Origin: Epiperipatus broadwayi | Taxonomy: Eukaryota > Onychophora > Udeonychophora > Euonychophora > Peripatidae | NCBI GenBank assembly: GCA_028023455.1 | Contig: JAQFVV010006272.1 | Span: 641,501-705,500, forward strand | Length of the DNA: 64,000 bases | Direction: 5' to 3' | Part shown: one piece after another, positions 36,673-50,470 of the stretch | Position numbering within the stretch: position 1 is the first letter of the stretch | Layout of the letters: every line of letters begins with the position of its first letter | Translations under genes and position numbers: made by a program | The notes under the pieces: generated by a model | The model's database searches: none | The model's input: only the letters and a program-made list of their open reading frames with translations | Told to the model about the DNA's origin: nothing

Positions 36673-38639
36673 ACCATTTCAAAAATAAAAAATTTCCATT
36701 CATATATTTTGAAATAATATTGATCTATTTGCATTACATGAATAATATTACAATACATAATTATTCTCATCAGAGCATGACATACAAAAATTATCCAAAT
36801 TTAAAAACTAAAAGTTTTTTTTAAGGCAAATGAAAAAAAAGTGGTAGGAGATTTGATATCCAAGAACAATTACATCAGTCAAATGATATTGATTGAATTA
36901 TTGATTGCAACTGTATAGAATATTCAAAAGCAAAAAAAATAATAATTTCATTTTCAATCAAATGGAAGCACAAGAAATATGATGAGGTTTTAATGTCCAT
37001 AATAGTTATGTTAGCTATGTCAATGTAGAAATAAATGTGCTTAGAATATTATTTTTGCAAAAAAAAAAAAGAATTATGAAACAATCATTTCATTATTACT
37101 TTATCAATTATTATTATCAATTATGTATGGAATCTAAAAGCAAATAAATGTAATTCTACACTAAGATTTATTTTCAAAATATTAAAATAAAAATAATATC
37201 AATGAAGTCATTACCCACACTTGCTTAAATAGCATAGAACAACTTTATTATAATTTTTTTTAATATATATATATTTATGTTAAATATTAGGTCATGTGAC
37301 ATCTGTCTTGATTTTTTTTGTAATAATATATATATATGGTTATTAAGTAAATTTAAGTACATATTGAATTTTTTTTAAAATTGTAAACAATTTTATTCAA
37401 AATATATTTAAAACATTAAAAAAGTTTTATGCCTAACAGGTTGCCAATTTAGAGATCTATTTAAGACCTCTTTTTAATTATAAACTCCAATATAGTTTTG
37501 TATTGTATTTCAAAAAATTATTTAACTTAAACATAATAAACTTAATGATGTCTATTTCTTTGACTTTTGCTTGTATGAATTTCTATCACAATATATATTG
37601 GTCAATATAATTTTTACTTGGTAAATGAATTTTGTGAAAACTAAAAAATATTAACAAATCGTTTTCATCTTTAAAAATAGCTTATATCATATAAACTGTT
37701 ATTGTGGTAGTTGATAAAAATCTTGATTTAGTAGTTACTCACCCATTCAATTCTTCAAGAATATATAACTCGTGAACTAATGAACAGAACACTTTAAGAG
37801 AATTTAAAATAAGCACTTACTATTATAATACTTAAAGTTGTTTCTTTTTTGGCTACTGGATATTAAATCAAATTAGATATTTTCTCTGCCATCACTTTTT
37901 GTAGCTGTTTGCTGACTGCCATTTTGATTGCAACCGCTGCTATTATTTCTGCTTCTACTACTGCTACTCTTTCTACTGATATTTAATTCTGTTTTCTTTA
38001 AAAAAAATTCATTTTTTTTTACAATAAGCAATAATATTTATGACTGTTTTAAAATAAATTAATTATTCTGAATCACTTTTCAATAAACAAATCGTAAAGG
38101 TTACAATAACAAAGTCAAAACTAATCTATTTTATCTCTGATGTAATTACTTTGCATAAAATTTATAACATACATGTTATTCTCTAAAATAAATATAATTA
38201 AAATAACAATAAAAACTAATCAACATTTTTTAAACATACATTTATATAAAAATACATTTTATATCTAATTAAAGATACAAAAATATGTGAGACTTAAATA
38301 AATAAAAAATACAATTTAAAATAAGTTTTTCCGATAATACAACTCTATATCTGTTGAATTATTTTTATTATCACGATAAAAGATTTTAATATCTTAATAT
38401 ATATAAACATCTCTTTCTGTATATTTCTATCAGGAAAATTTATTCCAATAAACAACCCCTCGACATATGTCTAAACCATATCTTTCATGATTTCCAGTAA
38501 TACAGAAAATAAATGCAAAAAAATAATATTTACCAGGCAAAGATTACAAATAGATTATAACTACTACACTCTATTAATAGGAATGAATATTTAAAAATAC
38601 CAAATATAATACAGTAAAAGGGTTGCCAAATTTTTACTT

Positions 38640-39310
38640 TAATTTAATAAGTTTGCTAACTTTGCTATTGTATTTTTTTTCAGCATTTTTAGATATTTGC
38701 TTTTATTATTATAGTTTAATAATTATAGTATACGTATTTATAAATTTAGATAGATAAATAGAAAGAGGATTTCTATTTTATTATTTATAATTATTCTCTG
38801 TAATATAGGAAGGTATAGAAGATATGGTTTAAAAATGATGAGAGGCTGTTTATTGTAATATATTAGCTTTTCTATAAAAAAAAAAAAATGCAGTAGATTA
38901 TAAATAATCAAAATAAGAGTCATAGATCAATTCATAGATCACATGACCCTATCTCTTAAGCTTGTAAGTTATACACAGTGAGGATTGCCAATTCCTCTAC
39001 AAGCTTTATGATAAATGCTTAGCCAGAGACAGCACTTAAAATATCTCTGTCAGTAGATTATGTTTGTTATAGTAAAATTATTAAAATTCTTAGTAATTAA
39101 TGCCACTTTATCAATTTAAATTATAAAGTTTTCAAATGAGCTTTTGTGTTTTACTCCACATTTTTATACATCTCTTTCTATAATGACAATATAATAATTA
39201 TAGTCTATCTACAACCTTAGATAGTTAAATAGAAAAACGTCTTTTTCCCATTTATTTGTAATTGTTTGTTTGTAATACTGGGAGACATGACAGGTATTGT
39301 TGAAATATAT
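38640..39310. repeat. Diverged direct duplication, units about 470 bp apart
   Basis: 38640-38840 and 39110-39310 align in order: AATAATTATAGT, TAGATAG.TAAATAGAAA, TATTTATAATTATT versus TATTTGTAATTGTT, and GTAATA..GGAGG-like blocks. Many substitutions indicate an old duplication or two copies of an old repeat. Confidence 0.45.
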
Positions 39311-39445
39311 GTTGATGTACTGTTTACATATATTTATATAAATTCTGATTTGCTTCACAAATATAAATCATATGGTAACAGCCCAAATTTATCTGCACCA
39401 TAAATCTTCAATCTGTTGTTAAAGCAATCTTTATAAGTAAAATAT

Positions 39446-39855
39446 GGATTCCCATCTTTCACTCTGGTCTAAAATATTATTATAGATAAGTAAATTAACA
39501 TTTGAACTGTGACTAATTCAGATTTTTAACTTTCTAGTTTAAATAAGCTTGATTAACTAAACAAATATAATCCATTTGGGAAGTAGCTTCCTTGATAACA
39601 GATGGAAAATTTATAATGTAAATAGTTATGAGATTTTCTTTTGTAAAACATCTAACTTTGTGCAAAAATGAAGCTTATTATTTAAATAAAAATAAATAGC
39701 AGTGGAGTTTGAAAGTTTTAGAAACGATTATTATTTATTTACATTCAAAAGCATATATTTTCCTGTTTAATTGAGTTACTTAAACTCTTATGAATTTAAA
39801 TATCAACTTTTTTGTCTATAATAAAATCTTAAACCAGAGTGAAAGGTGGGAATCC
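39446..39855. mobile_element. Fold-back element with about 40-bp conserved arms
   Basis: Outer arms 39446-39485 and about 39815-39855 are inverted repeats (GGATTCCCA(T/C)CTTTCACTCTGG). Weaker inverted similarity continues inward, giving a decayed palindrome of about 410 bp without coding capacity. Confidence 0.6.
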
Positions 39856-42800
39856 AACTTTCACTTAAGTTTATACAACATTTTTGTATCAGCTCTTGAT
39901 TTCAACTTCTAAATCAGGAAAATCGTCTGTGTAATTATATTTAGGTCACAAATTGCATACTAAATTATCAAACATAAAAGTGGAAATTAAAGTTACCAAG
40001 AGTATACCACATGTAAGTTTATTCCAGGATGAATGAATGTGTGCAAAAATAATCTAAATAAATTTTGGATGAAAGTAATAGTAAAACAGCATCAAAACAT
40101 ACTGTAATGATATGTACAAATGAAGACAAACTATTACTAAAACACAAAGTAATTGTGAAATGGCAGTGAAAATTTAATATCATTGTGATTTAAAGAAATT
40201 AATTCTGACCTGGAGAGCCAATCTGAAAAACCTAAACAAGTATTCAAGCTGGTCCAGCCTAATGAGGAAAAGCAAGAATGTATATCAGAACATACCAACA
40301 CAAAAGAAACTGGCATATATTAATCCATTTCTTGAATGGGATAAAGAAAAATAAAAAACCTAAGTTATCTTTATAATTTTACTCTGACTTCAGAGAAAAT
40401 GTAAATCTCTAAAGCTGAGGAATTGTGTTCTGATTATATGGATATGTTTAAATTCATAAACATATAAAACTAGAAAAATAGTATAAAGAAAATTGTGATT
40501 AAATTATAAATGCTAGGAATGCTTAGATAAGAAAAGTTTAAATTTAAAAATTTGTTATAATATTATGCTAAGCCAAGTTTGATATCTTGGTTTTCAATAT
40601 CATCATATTCATAAAAATGTCTGGTGGAAAGGAGGAGGAGAGAGTTATACATATGATGTAAATTTATGTAAATGTATACAAATGATTTAAATTACCCACT
40701 GTATGCATGATGAAATACATACACTTTTAAAGTTTAAAAATATGTATAATAAATTTTAATAAAAAGTAAAATTAAAACTTATAGAATCAATAGATAAATG
40801 AATTGAAGTTATGCTAAAAGATTAATTATAACGTGAGGAGTATATCAAAAACTAAATAATAAACAATAAAAAGTAGAATTTTCTAATGCCAGATGCATCT
40901 AAAGATATAATATAATACTAGACAATGTCAGCAGGATTGAATGATCAATCAATTAGAAAAATAATTCTAATGATTAATTAAAAAAGTGAGCACATAGATG
41001 AGAACAGAAACCAAAGGATGCTTGTGGAGCCTATATGCATAAACACAGACTTCCAGATATAGCATACATATATATGTAAGATAAAACAACCTTCAAATAG
41101 GTAATTTCAGGACCAAGTTCTCTTAATAGCCTTTAAGAGAAGAAAAAGAATAAAGCAGTATTCACCAAACTTATCAAATTCAGATGATGATGATATGAAT
41201 CGTTTTCTATTTTTATTCACCCTACTAGATAAAATTAAAATGTATTATCATTTACTGTCCAATGTTTATGGTTACCTGAGTTGATTATAAGACTAGAACT
41301 GTAAAAAAAATTCATGTTTATTCAGCCCAGATTCAATTCAGGTCATAGGACATGTATGGTTTGATTCAATGTTAAAATTTCAGACTCTAAATCTTATCTC
41401 TAGGATCATATCTCTATCTTTTCCAGTTTCAGTATTCAGAATTTTTATGATTTCTCAACTAATAAACCATCTGATTATTTATTTTTGTTGAAAGAAGTGT
41501 TTCCCAAATTGTAGTGTTCCATAGAAGATCAGTAGGTATTCCATGAACAAATATAAACTTCTGATAAATTAGTAGCTTTGTATGTAAATTGTATTATAAC
41601 TAAAATTTTAAATGTTCATTTACATTATATTTATTAAGACTAAAAAATTCAAATCTATCTTTCTATTACAAAAACCAAAGTATTCCTAAATCATGAGCTT
41701 GCCTTAGGGCACATGTATTTCCCTTCTAACATTAGTACCATCTGCATAGAGAAAGATTTTATCATAAGAGAAAGTTCAAGAATGCATGGGTTATTGCAAT
41801 AGACCAAAATTTAATCAACAGAAAGGAGTCTTACATCCCTTTGTCAAAAAATGGAACATCTGTCATTTATAATTTACATTTCTCACTGCAATAATTTGCA
41901 TATTTTATAAAATATATATATTCATCCTGCTCCCAGTGCTATTAGTTAATTAATTTTGCAATATGATTCTGGTGAAAATTCACTGAAAGTTAACTTAGTG
42001 CTATTAAGTGAGAATATGTGTTTATGGTTATAACTTTTCATAGTGGCTTGACTCAGCTGAAGTTTTTTCAGAGTATTTCATTAGTAAATGAAAAGAGTTT
42101 TATGTTAAATAATTAAAATATATTATTGTAACTTAAAAAGGCTTACAAAAATGTATTGTCAACACAATAATGTAGAATTTTTAAAAGCTATTTATTACAT
42201 ATGTCCATTTGACTAAAAAAGTATTCACAATGCAATAAAAAACTAATATGTCTTGTAGGAGGATTTAAGTGCACTTAATATTGCAAATGAAAATAGTTTT
42301 CAGCTTAATATATGCAATTCTCATTTAAAACATTATAAACAATCATCTTTTGTGTTAAAAATGTTTATACATATATATATAATATTTTATGAATGATGAA
42401 TTCTCCAATCACTATTTAGGTTAAATTTTTAATTAAATATTTCACAATATTATCATCTGTCCTATTTTGCTTAGTGCAGTGGTGGAATGTCAGAAGCATA
42501 AAGTTCATGGATTGATTTCACTATTGCCATGTTGAGTGCTTAAACTTCTTATCAAATTTTTAGCAATAAATATATTTGATTATTACTATTTCTATTGCAG
42601 TGCAAAAGAAAATCAATTTATCTCTTCTGCAATGCAATTAGAAAATGATAATAATATGAGCTGTTTAACTACATGATAGTTGGAAAGTACACCACTTTCA
42701 AAATATATTAACTGATGCAATTTAATTTTAACAGATATTTTAATTATTATAAAAAATTGAATTAGACTTTAAAAATGAAATTTAGTATTTCTAAGTATAT

Positions 42801-43820
42801 TTGTTAAACAATATAATCCATTATTTGAAAATCATAGCATGTAGTTGTATATTGAATAGTGGAACTTTTAGATAAATATAGACACTATGCCTGCACAATA
42901 ATCTATTACTAGATATTGAATCTAAAGAAAAGTGATAAAAACTAATTGTTAATTGAAGCATGACAGATGTGTTACCATAGGTCTGTATAGTAGTTGTCAA
43001 TGTATGCAGCTTGATTGCTATTAATCTTAATATTTTCACATATTCTCTATCCAGTTTAAATTACCAATAGATATAGACAGTATGTGTGCAAATGTTACTT
43101 GATTTTTTAAATCAATTTATCATGTGATAACTGCAGTATGAGCAACTTGGAAGAAAAGGTTAAATTACTGTAGACCAAAGCAATGACAATATTTATAGTT
43201 GTATGGTTGTTGACTGAGAATGTAAAATTGAAGCACATATCTTTTCCCTGATCTATTTAAAATTATCAAAGTTAATAAAATATTGCTTAATAAAAAAAAT
43301 TTTTTTTTCAATCCTAAAGCTTTTTTAGATTAAATTAAAATAAATTTTTAGGAAAAAAAATATTCATGTTATTCGAAATATTAAATTCAATTTTTTTTCT
43401 TTTTGTATCACGAATAACATATTTAAGATCTATAGCATTTTATTTTATCGTGAACGTTGTTATCTTTTTTTGATGAGTATTTCACATTGCTTGAAAAAAG
43501 TAATAGTGGATGCTTGTGGAACTTTTTTTAAGTATCCAGAATCATCCATCATATTAAAATTCCGTTTGCCTTATAACTGTTTATTTATTGTATATTTAAT
43601 GGTCAATGGCTCAATCCTTTCTGAAAAAAGTCTAAAATATTTAAAAGTACAATTTTAAAGACATTTCATAAATTTTGCAAGGCTATGCAAGATCAGCTTA
43701 TCACACTATTGGTACATTCTTGCTTCAAAAAAATAGATGATTTTTTTTTTAAAAAAATTTACATTAATTGTATCTTAATACATTGTGCAGGCTTAAACCT
43801 GCATTTATATATGTAATATA
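39856..43820. other. AT-rich spacer, no gene recognised
   Basis: No ORF with family resemblance. 40200-40330 and 40980-41180 are less AT-rich and may be decayed retroelement coding sequence, but no motif is legible. 42475-42545 resembles a worn tRNA-derived SINE head (GTTCATGGATTGATTTCACT), too weak to annotate separately. Confidence 0.4.
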
Positions 43821-44230
43821 TGCGGGATTCGAACTCAGACTTTCACATGACCCACTACTCTCAGAGCCATCTCATATTGCTGACCCACCTGATCACACAC
43901 ATGTTGAAAAGATAAATAATCACCAATATACGTATTTCATGCTAAACCAGCAATCATCAGTTGGTCTAGATTACCAGAGTTGTGAGTTGGAATAGTTTGA
44001 AGCCTGTCCATTAAAGTATGAAGATTGACTATCTTAATATAAAGCTGAGCACTGATTATATATATGTGTGAGAATGGTAATCTAGACCAACTGATGATTG
44101 CTGTTTTAGCATGAAATACGTATATTGGTGATTATTTATCTTTTCAACATGTGTGTGATCAGGTGGGTCAGCAATATGAGATGGCACTGAGAGTAGTGGG
44201 TCATGTGAAAGTCTGAATTTGAATCCCGCA
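43821..44230. mobile_element. tRNA-like SINE arranged as a near-perfect inverted repeat
   Basis: Arms 43821-43976 and 44075-44230 are each exactly 156 bp and differ at only about four or five positions by eye. The 98-bp loop contains TATGAAGATTGACTATCTTA, which recurs at 59380-59400. The outer end of each arm is a pol III B-box-like GAGTTCGAATCCC (exact in the left arm's reverse complement, GAATTTGAATCCC in the right), with a TGGC(A/T)CTGAGAG A-box-like motif about 30 bases before. The short ORFs in both directions are mirror images and not genes. Confidence 0.8.
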
Positions 44231-44269
44231 TTAATTGTATCTTTAAATTTTACACTTTGCATTTTTTTA

Positions 44270-44560
44270 TTTTATTTTAGTATGCTTGTCATATCTTGGA
44301 CAGCTAAAAAAAATAATGAATGGCTTTTGAAGAAGGTAGCTACAAAAATACAATTGTTCAAGATGATAAAATGACTAATATTATATTTTGGATATGCAGC
44401 AGAGTAGATTAACATTCTTGAGAAGAATGTCACGTTTGGTATGGTGAATAGATCAAGAGGAAAAGAATACCAATGACTGTAATGTATGATAACATTATGG
44501 AAGGAACAGGATAGATAATTTTGAAGACATACAGAAAGACAGAGAAGTAAATGATCTGGA
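44270..44560 (+). pseudogene. Probable LINE C-terminal relic
   Basis: Broken + strand frames give YACHILDS, EECHVWYGE, KRKRIPMTVMYDNIMEGTG and DREVNDLE-like pieces. These recall the C-terminal tail of LINE ORFs (GH..R...GKR.RGR...W.D.I...G, then RDRWR). No diagnostic RT motif is present, so this is tentative. Confidence 0.35.
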
Positions 44561-45549
44561 GACAGTTTATTCATACTAACTACCCATCATTGAATCAATC
44601 AGGAAGATAATAATAATTATGATGCTTTTTATCTTTTTCTAATCTTTCCCATATATAAATCCAATAATGCTTTGATCCGTTTCTTAAATTATACAGATAA
44701 AAATCTATAAAATACAGATGAAAGGGGAGGAGGATGATTGATAAAGACCTTGCTATATTTTGTTTTTGTTCTTGAATAAAATATATATATACACGCCAAT
44801 CAGACAAATCTCAGTTTGATCAAATAACAAGCAAAAAAAAACACTTATGATTTACAAAACTAAATATTTTAATTATACTTTTTATACTTATGTTTGTTAT
44901 AAACCGGATATGCATAATGCTGATCAGAAAGTAATCTAAACAAACTATTCCTAATCAAATTTAAATAATCAGTTAATTAATTTACCAAAACTAACTATAA
45001 TATCAAATTAATAGAAACCGAATCATTTCTCATAGCATAGTTGTTTCTTGAAATAAATATTGTTTATCAGCTGTTTAATGAATCATTGTTAGACCTCCAA
45101 CGTAATGTACAAAATCTTTTTTTTTATAAATACTAAACTAAAGACTCATTAAATTTCAGAGTGTAAAATAATAATGTTACATTAACTATTAATAATTTTA
45201 AAGTCAAGATATGTTGATAATCTGAGAGAAAAAATTGAAAAGTGACTTTTTCTTATGTAAAAACATAGCTTTTTATATTTATTTATAAAAGATCAAACAA
45301 TAAATGTTGTTTATTGGACTACACTTGATCTCCGAAAGTTATTATTAACAAATTAACTATCAACTTAAAAAAACATTATATTTGAGAAAAAAACATTTTT
45401 GAATTATATTTAATGACTACCAGGGAAAAAAAATTCAATTTACTTGTGAAGAATTTTGCACTTTTATATTTTATAATGGAATACTCAACATTTTTTGTTT
45501 GTGTATCCACAGATATTATTTATTTTTAATTATGGGCTGCTAGATATGG

Positions 45550-47560
45550 GCTGCTAAGATTATTGGTATTATAATTCCAAATATTAACTTTCGTCATCAT
45601 GTTCAAACATTATCAATTCACTTTAAGAAAGAAATGTTGACAACCCAATTTCTTTGACCTATAGCTTTATTTCTCCACATCAATACAGAAAACTTACTTA
45701 TTTTATTTATCAATTTCATATGGAATCTCTTTTCAAATGTTTTATATTCCACTGGGATTCAGTTTAAAATTATGGTTATCTAAATTATTATCACTTCAGG
45801 TCTATTCCAACTCCCCTTCAAATTGTTAATTTTTTCAGTGATACCTTTTTGTTCGATTATGCATATACTTTGACACCATATTTTATAACATGGTGTAAAG
45901 TATTTATTGTGATTTTGCATTAGATATCTAAGTCTTAGATCCATAAATAAAGTTATTAAAAAAATTTAAACAATAGGTATGTTTCCTTTTAATATAAAAT
46001 GTTTCTACAGAAGACTCATTCAAATTTAATTCTGATTAATTTCATCCATTGTGTTTCTATTTATTTATGGTTGATACCTCTTTATTATCTTTTTCTTTAA
46101 AATCCATTTAATGAACATTATTTTAATCTTTCTTCACATTTATTTTTAAATCCAACTTCCTTACTTTTACTGACAGCTATTTTAATATTTACTGAATTCT
46201 GAAACATTATTTGTGAAAACTCTCACAGCACTGCAAAATTTAAGGATCTTAAATAATCTCCATTTATTTTTATTTTCTTAGATTTTTATGTTAATCCATA
46301 AAATATCTTCTGCAGAACTGCTTCAACATATTTTTGAAAAAAAAATTAGTCTATCATAAAATTTTATCAATATTAATATTCTTAGTTCATCACATTATCT
46401 AATAATTTTCATTTTATTTTGATAAATATTCTTCAGAATTACTAGAAATATTTAATTACCACAGAAATATGCCAAATCAAAGGCATTTTTGTATAATCTC
46501 CAAATATATAACATAATGAAAAGTAATGCTCATTGACCTTTTTATAATTTCTATTCATACTTAAATGGAATCCACTATGCCAAACCTATTTTATATTCCA
46601 TTTGTGTTTTGGTTGGTTTAATACAAAGTTCTCTATAAATAAGGCAATTATTTTAGTAAAAAATTGATATAAAACCAATAGAAAATTAATAAGACTGCAA
46701 TTTCTAGCACTTATCATAAATATCATTACCATTACTGCATTTTCCCAATCATCTGGAATATTTATGTTTGTTATATAACTTTTCTAACAATTTCTCTATT
46801 TATTCATTTACTTCTTTTGAAATATCAATAATAATTTACTGTAGCTTTTATCCAAATGAAGTTACTTTTTTAATGCTAATATTGTTGTTGGTTTTCCTAT
46901 AAACACTCTATAATGGTTTTATTAGAACATCAGCTATTTTCTTATTGATCAATTCGATTTTTGGATATCTTTAAAAACTGTTAATATTTTAAAATAGTTT
47001 TCTAGTTTAAATTTATTAGGGATATCAATTATTGATATCTTTTTAATAGTTTTATTTTTCTAGCTTTGCATGAATACTATTAATTTGCATCTTATATTCC
47101 ATTAATCAATGAAATACTGAATCTATTAAATAAATTACAATCTTGAAATACATTTTTCTAATACTTAAAATATTACCCAACTCTGGTATAGCTTTATTTG
47201 GGTGTATTCACATTATTTCTGCTTTGAAATTTTCTCATAAAGAAAGAGATAATAGTTTTTTTTCCTCAAAACTTCACAAGCCTAAGACTTCTTTTATTTT
47301 TATTTTCATAAGTAAATTTATCAACAATACTTTTATATTGCAGTTTGTTTATCAATTTACTACTAAAATATCCTATGACAATTTAAAAATATTGCTTTGT
47401 TTGGTTAAAAATACTTTGTTTATCTACATAAAACATATCCAAAATAAGAACTTGGCTGAAACGTAAATTTGAATTGTCTGCACATTTCTATCTCTCATTA
47501 AATTTATAAATTAATTTTTATAATCTAAAAATCTTAATGATATTTTTTAAATAATATCTT
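45550..47560 (-). pseudogene. Old LINE relic: endonuclease and RT, minus strand
   Basis: On the minus strand, about 47430-47330 gives FNQTKQYFKIVIGYF, and near 47300-47240 ENKNKRSLRLVKF, matching QTKQHFKIVMEDF and NKNEREHRVVEF of the LINE at 9950-11040. Further on, 46770-46600 gives INIPDDWENAVMVMIF, LYQFFTKIIALFIENF and LNQPK, matching the RT at 17340-17530 block by block. NNFIYGSKT near 45945 matches TYGSETW. Stops and shifts are frequent, so this is an older copy of the same LINE group. The opposite-strand 107-residue ORF at 47143-47466 is only its shadow. Confidence 0.7.
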
Positions 47561-48163
47561 GTAATTTGTTTACTAAAGACATGTTGGTAGACTGATTTTT
47601 AAACATGTTGATATTGGTTCAGTACATTTTCAGTAAAGTACATAATAGATTGGTATATTTTTTATAAAAAGAAAACTAAAAATAAAAAGCATTTATGGTA
47701 GATTCAAATAGAAACAACAACATATCTTAGCTTCTCCCGATTGTAAAAGTTGCTTTAAATTTTAATATCTCATTACTATAAAATGTTTTCTAAAAGTGCT
47801 TTTTTCATAAACAAAATAATATTGGAATCAATTTTTAATACCCCAAGAATTTGCTCTAAAATGTTACACAGAATGTGACATTTTTTTAAAAAATTAATAT
47901 TTTATAAATTATTTCATAATTAATAGATATTCTATCATTTTCTTTCCAAATATAACTCATTAATTTCGATGTATATATAACAAATTAATTTTGCACAGTT
48001 TTCTTTTCAAATCTTGTTTTATTTCGTGAACAATTATTTACTTCAATTTTTTTTCTATGTTATTCTCTGTTTTAAATAGGAATAATTACAAAAAATATTC
48101 AAATATTAAAAAATTAAAAATAATATATATATAAATATTTTATAATAAATCTATTCATTTATA
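47561..48163. other. AT-rich spacer, nothing recognised
   Basis: No ORF, repeat partner or motif stands out. Confidence 0.5.
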
Positions 48164-48360
48164 GTGCATTAAAAAGCCAAAAAATATTTTTTTACTTCAA
48201 CCACAATTGATATTTTTATATTTAACTTGTAAAAGCATGATGTATCCAGAAATTAATAAAAGATTGAATTAATTAATTTCTAGATGCTCTATGTCAAGTT
48301 AAATATAAAAATCTCAATTGTGATTGAAATAAATAATTATCTTTTGGCGTTTTAGTGCAC
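48164..48360. mobile_element. Short palindromic MITE (197 bp)
   Basis: Left end GTGCATTAAAAAGCCAAAA and right end (reverse complement) GTGCACTAAAACGCCAAAA begin arms of about 90 bp. The arms stay alignable through ACAATTGA(T/G)ATTTTTATATT. The loop around AAAGATTGAATT is small. No coding capacity. Confidence 0.75.
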
Positions 48361-50470
48361 AATAAATAAAAGTGTTTATCATAAAACATTATATATATAT
48401 ATTCTTTTATACTTTATTTATAATAACTCATTCTTCATGTGCGCATTTAATATTAGTACTTTTATAGTAAAGTGCATGCCTAATTCTCAATTCATATGTT
48501 TCTTCAACTATTTTTTTAACTTAATAAAATTCAAAATGTCTCATTTAATGTTAAAAAATTTTATTTCAGAATATGAAGTCTTACTTCATTTGATAGAGAC
48601 CTATGGATGTAGATAGTTCAAATAAAAATCATTACCAAATGGCAACCTAGGTCTGTAGCCAGGTAATTTTAGCATCTTTTTTTTCAGTTGCCACATGCTG
48701 GTTTAAATAATAACTTTTCAGCCTCCTAAAAATCAATGCCACAATTTATTTTTGCCTGACATGATAAATGTAAAAAAGATGTGCACTTATGTATCTCAAA
48801 CACTCATTTAATCTGGTTCATAATAACATAGCTATGTTTCAGATAAGAACTAAAATAAATCTAAACAGAAAGACAATGGTGGTTTGTTATCTTTAATTCT
48901 GAGATTAAAAACCACTAAATTCACTATAGCTGGCTGCTATAAGTTGTTGAAGAGGCATTCATGTTTTTTTTTGTCATGTGAATAATCACCTGATTAAAAT
49001 AACCTTAAATTATATTTAAATATAGTCTCTAACAAGTATTCTATATATCTCCAAACATTCTATATAATCAAATAATTCTTAAATATATTTTATTTATGAT
49101 TTAAAAGTTACATTTTATAGCTGTTGTAATATTAGTGTAAATATTAATTTCAATTAAATATGCTTCAACACAAAATAATTATAAAATTTGATTTTAACAA
49201 TATTAAATTAAATATGAAATTTAAAATGATTAAATAAACAAATAACAGAGTAGTTAATTTTTTGTGAGGTCAGGTAATGTTAGAACACCAAACTAAAGAG
49301 TTGAACTATAAATAGATACAAGAATCTTTAGTTGATGCTGTCAAATAAATATAAATTCTTGATAATCTTTTCAGAGACAAAAGTTTGTAGAAGTAATATC
49401 ATTCAATTGTAAAAAATATGACTTTTATTAACTTGAAATATGATCTTATTTAACTGTATGTAAAGGTTTATTTTACAAACTTCATAAGTAAACTATTTAA
49501 TGATTGATATGTTCATTTTAACCTTTTTTTATACTTTTTCTCACAAATTACAAATGAACATGCTTGTATATATGTTGCAGGTATTTTTGGTACTAGATAT
49601 GTATGTATGCTTATAACTTATTAGTTGAACATAAAAATGTTTAAATATATTTTTCAATAATAAACTAATTGATTTTCTGAAGATTAAACAAGCATTGGCT
49701 TACAGAAAACTAATAACATATCTAAATTATTAAAAAATATTTTTTCTTCAAATAAGTTTATTTATTATTAAAATGAGTTTTCTTTTCTTTTTTAGTAGAA
49801 GGATATAAAATAGTGTGATTTAAGCAAATTTGTATCAGGCATTCAAAAACAAATAAGTTTTAAGATAATTTAATATTTATTTCCTTTGTTTCTCTGTTTT
49901 TATTATGATGAATAGTGAATTACATAAATTTATAAAAATAATCAAACATAAAATAATATGAAAAATGGAATGATAGAATTTAATTTTGAATATTTTGTAA
50001 TTTTAGCATGAAGCATTTATTTGAAACTTTAGGTTTTCTAATGATGTTTTTAAAGGTGTTACATATTTATAAACTTTTACTAAAGTAGACATATCATTAA
50101 TATTTTAGTTTTAAAAAGATAAGAATGGCTTTTTTGTGGTTATACTTAGAATACTGGGGATTTATCGGTCATTATTTGTGTAATCAAACCTACTACATAA
50201 TATTGTTGATAATTTAAGTAGAATATTTAAAAATACTTGAGGTTGGGTTAACTTTTTAATTGTTCACTATATTAATGTGAAGAATCAGGTAAAATATATT
50301 TTGCCTAAGAATTTATCTTTAGAAATAATATCAGGAAGTATATATATAACTTTATCTTTCTTATTGCATTGCAAATCCAGATAATATTAATATCATTTAC
50401 TTTATTACTTTTATAAAGCTTTATATTATTACAACCCACTATTGACAGTAATAGAATGTATGTATATATA
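48361..50470. other. AT-rich spacer, no gene recognised
   Basis: No legible coding sequence or repeat partner. Confidence 0.5.

Larger units (their letters stand above)
35323..39445. other. AT-rich spacer, no gene recognised
   Basis: Contains an A20-type run near 36331, two TA runs (36603-36670) and otherwise featureless A/T-rich DNA. 37880-37985 is a C/T-rich patch with GCT/ACT triplets but has no open frame of interest. A diverged direct repeat pair lies at about 38640-38840 and 39110-39310. Confidence 0.5.

Noticed and set aside
37880-37985. Possible conserved exon in a C/T-rich patch
   Set aside because: Stops in all frames and no splice-site pair; composition alone is not enough.
43768-44262. 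Two similar ORFs of 75 and 68 residues on opposite strands
   Set aside because: They are the two arms of one inverted repeat read in mirror image, so the similarity is not protein conservation.
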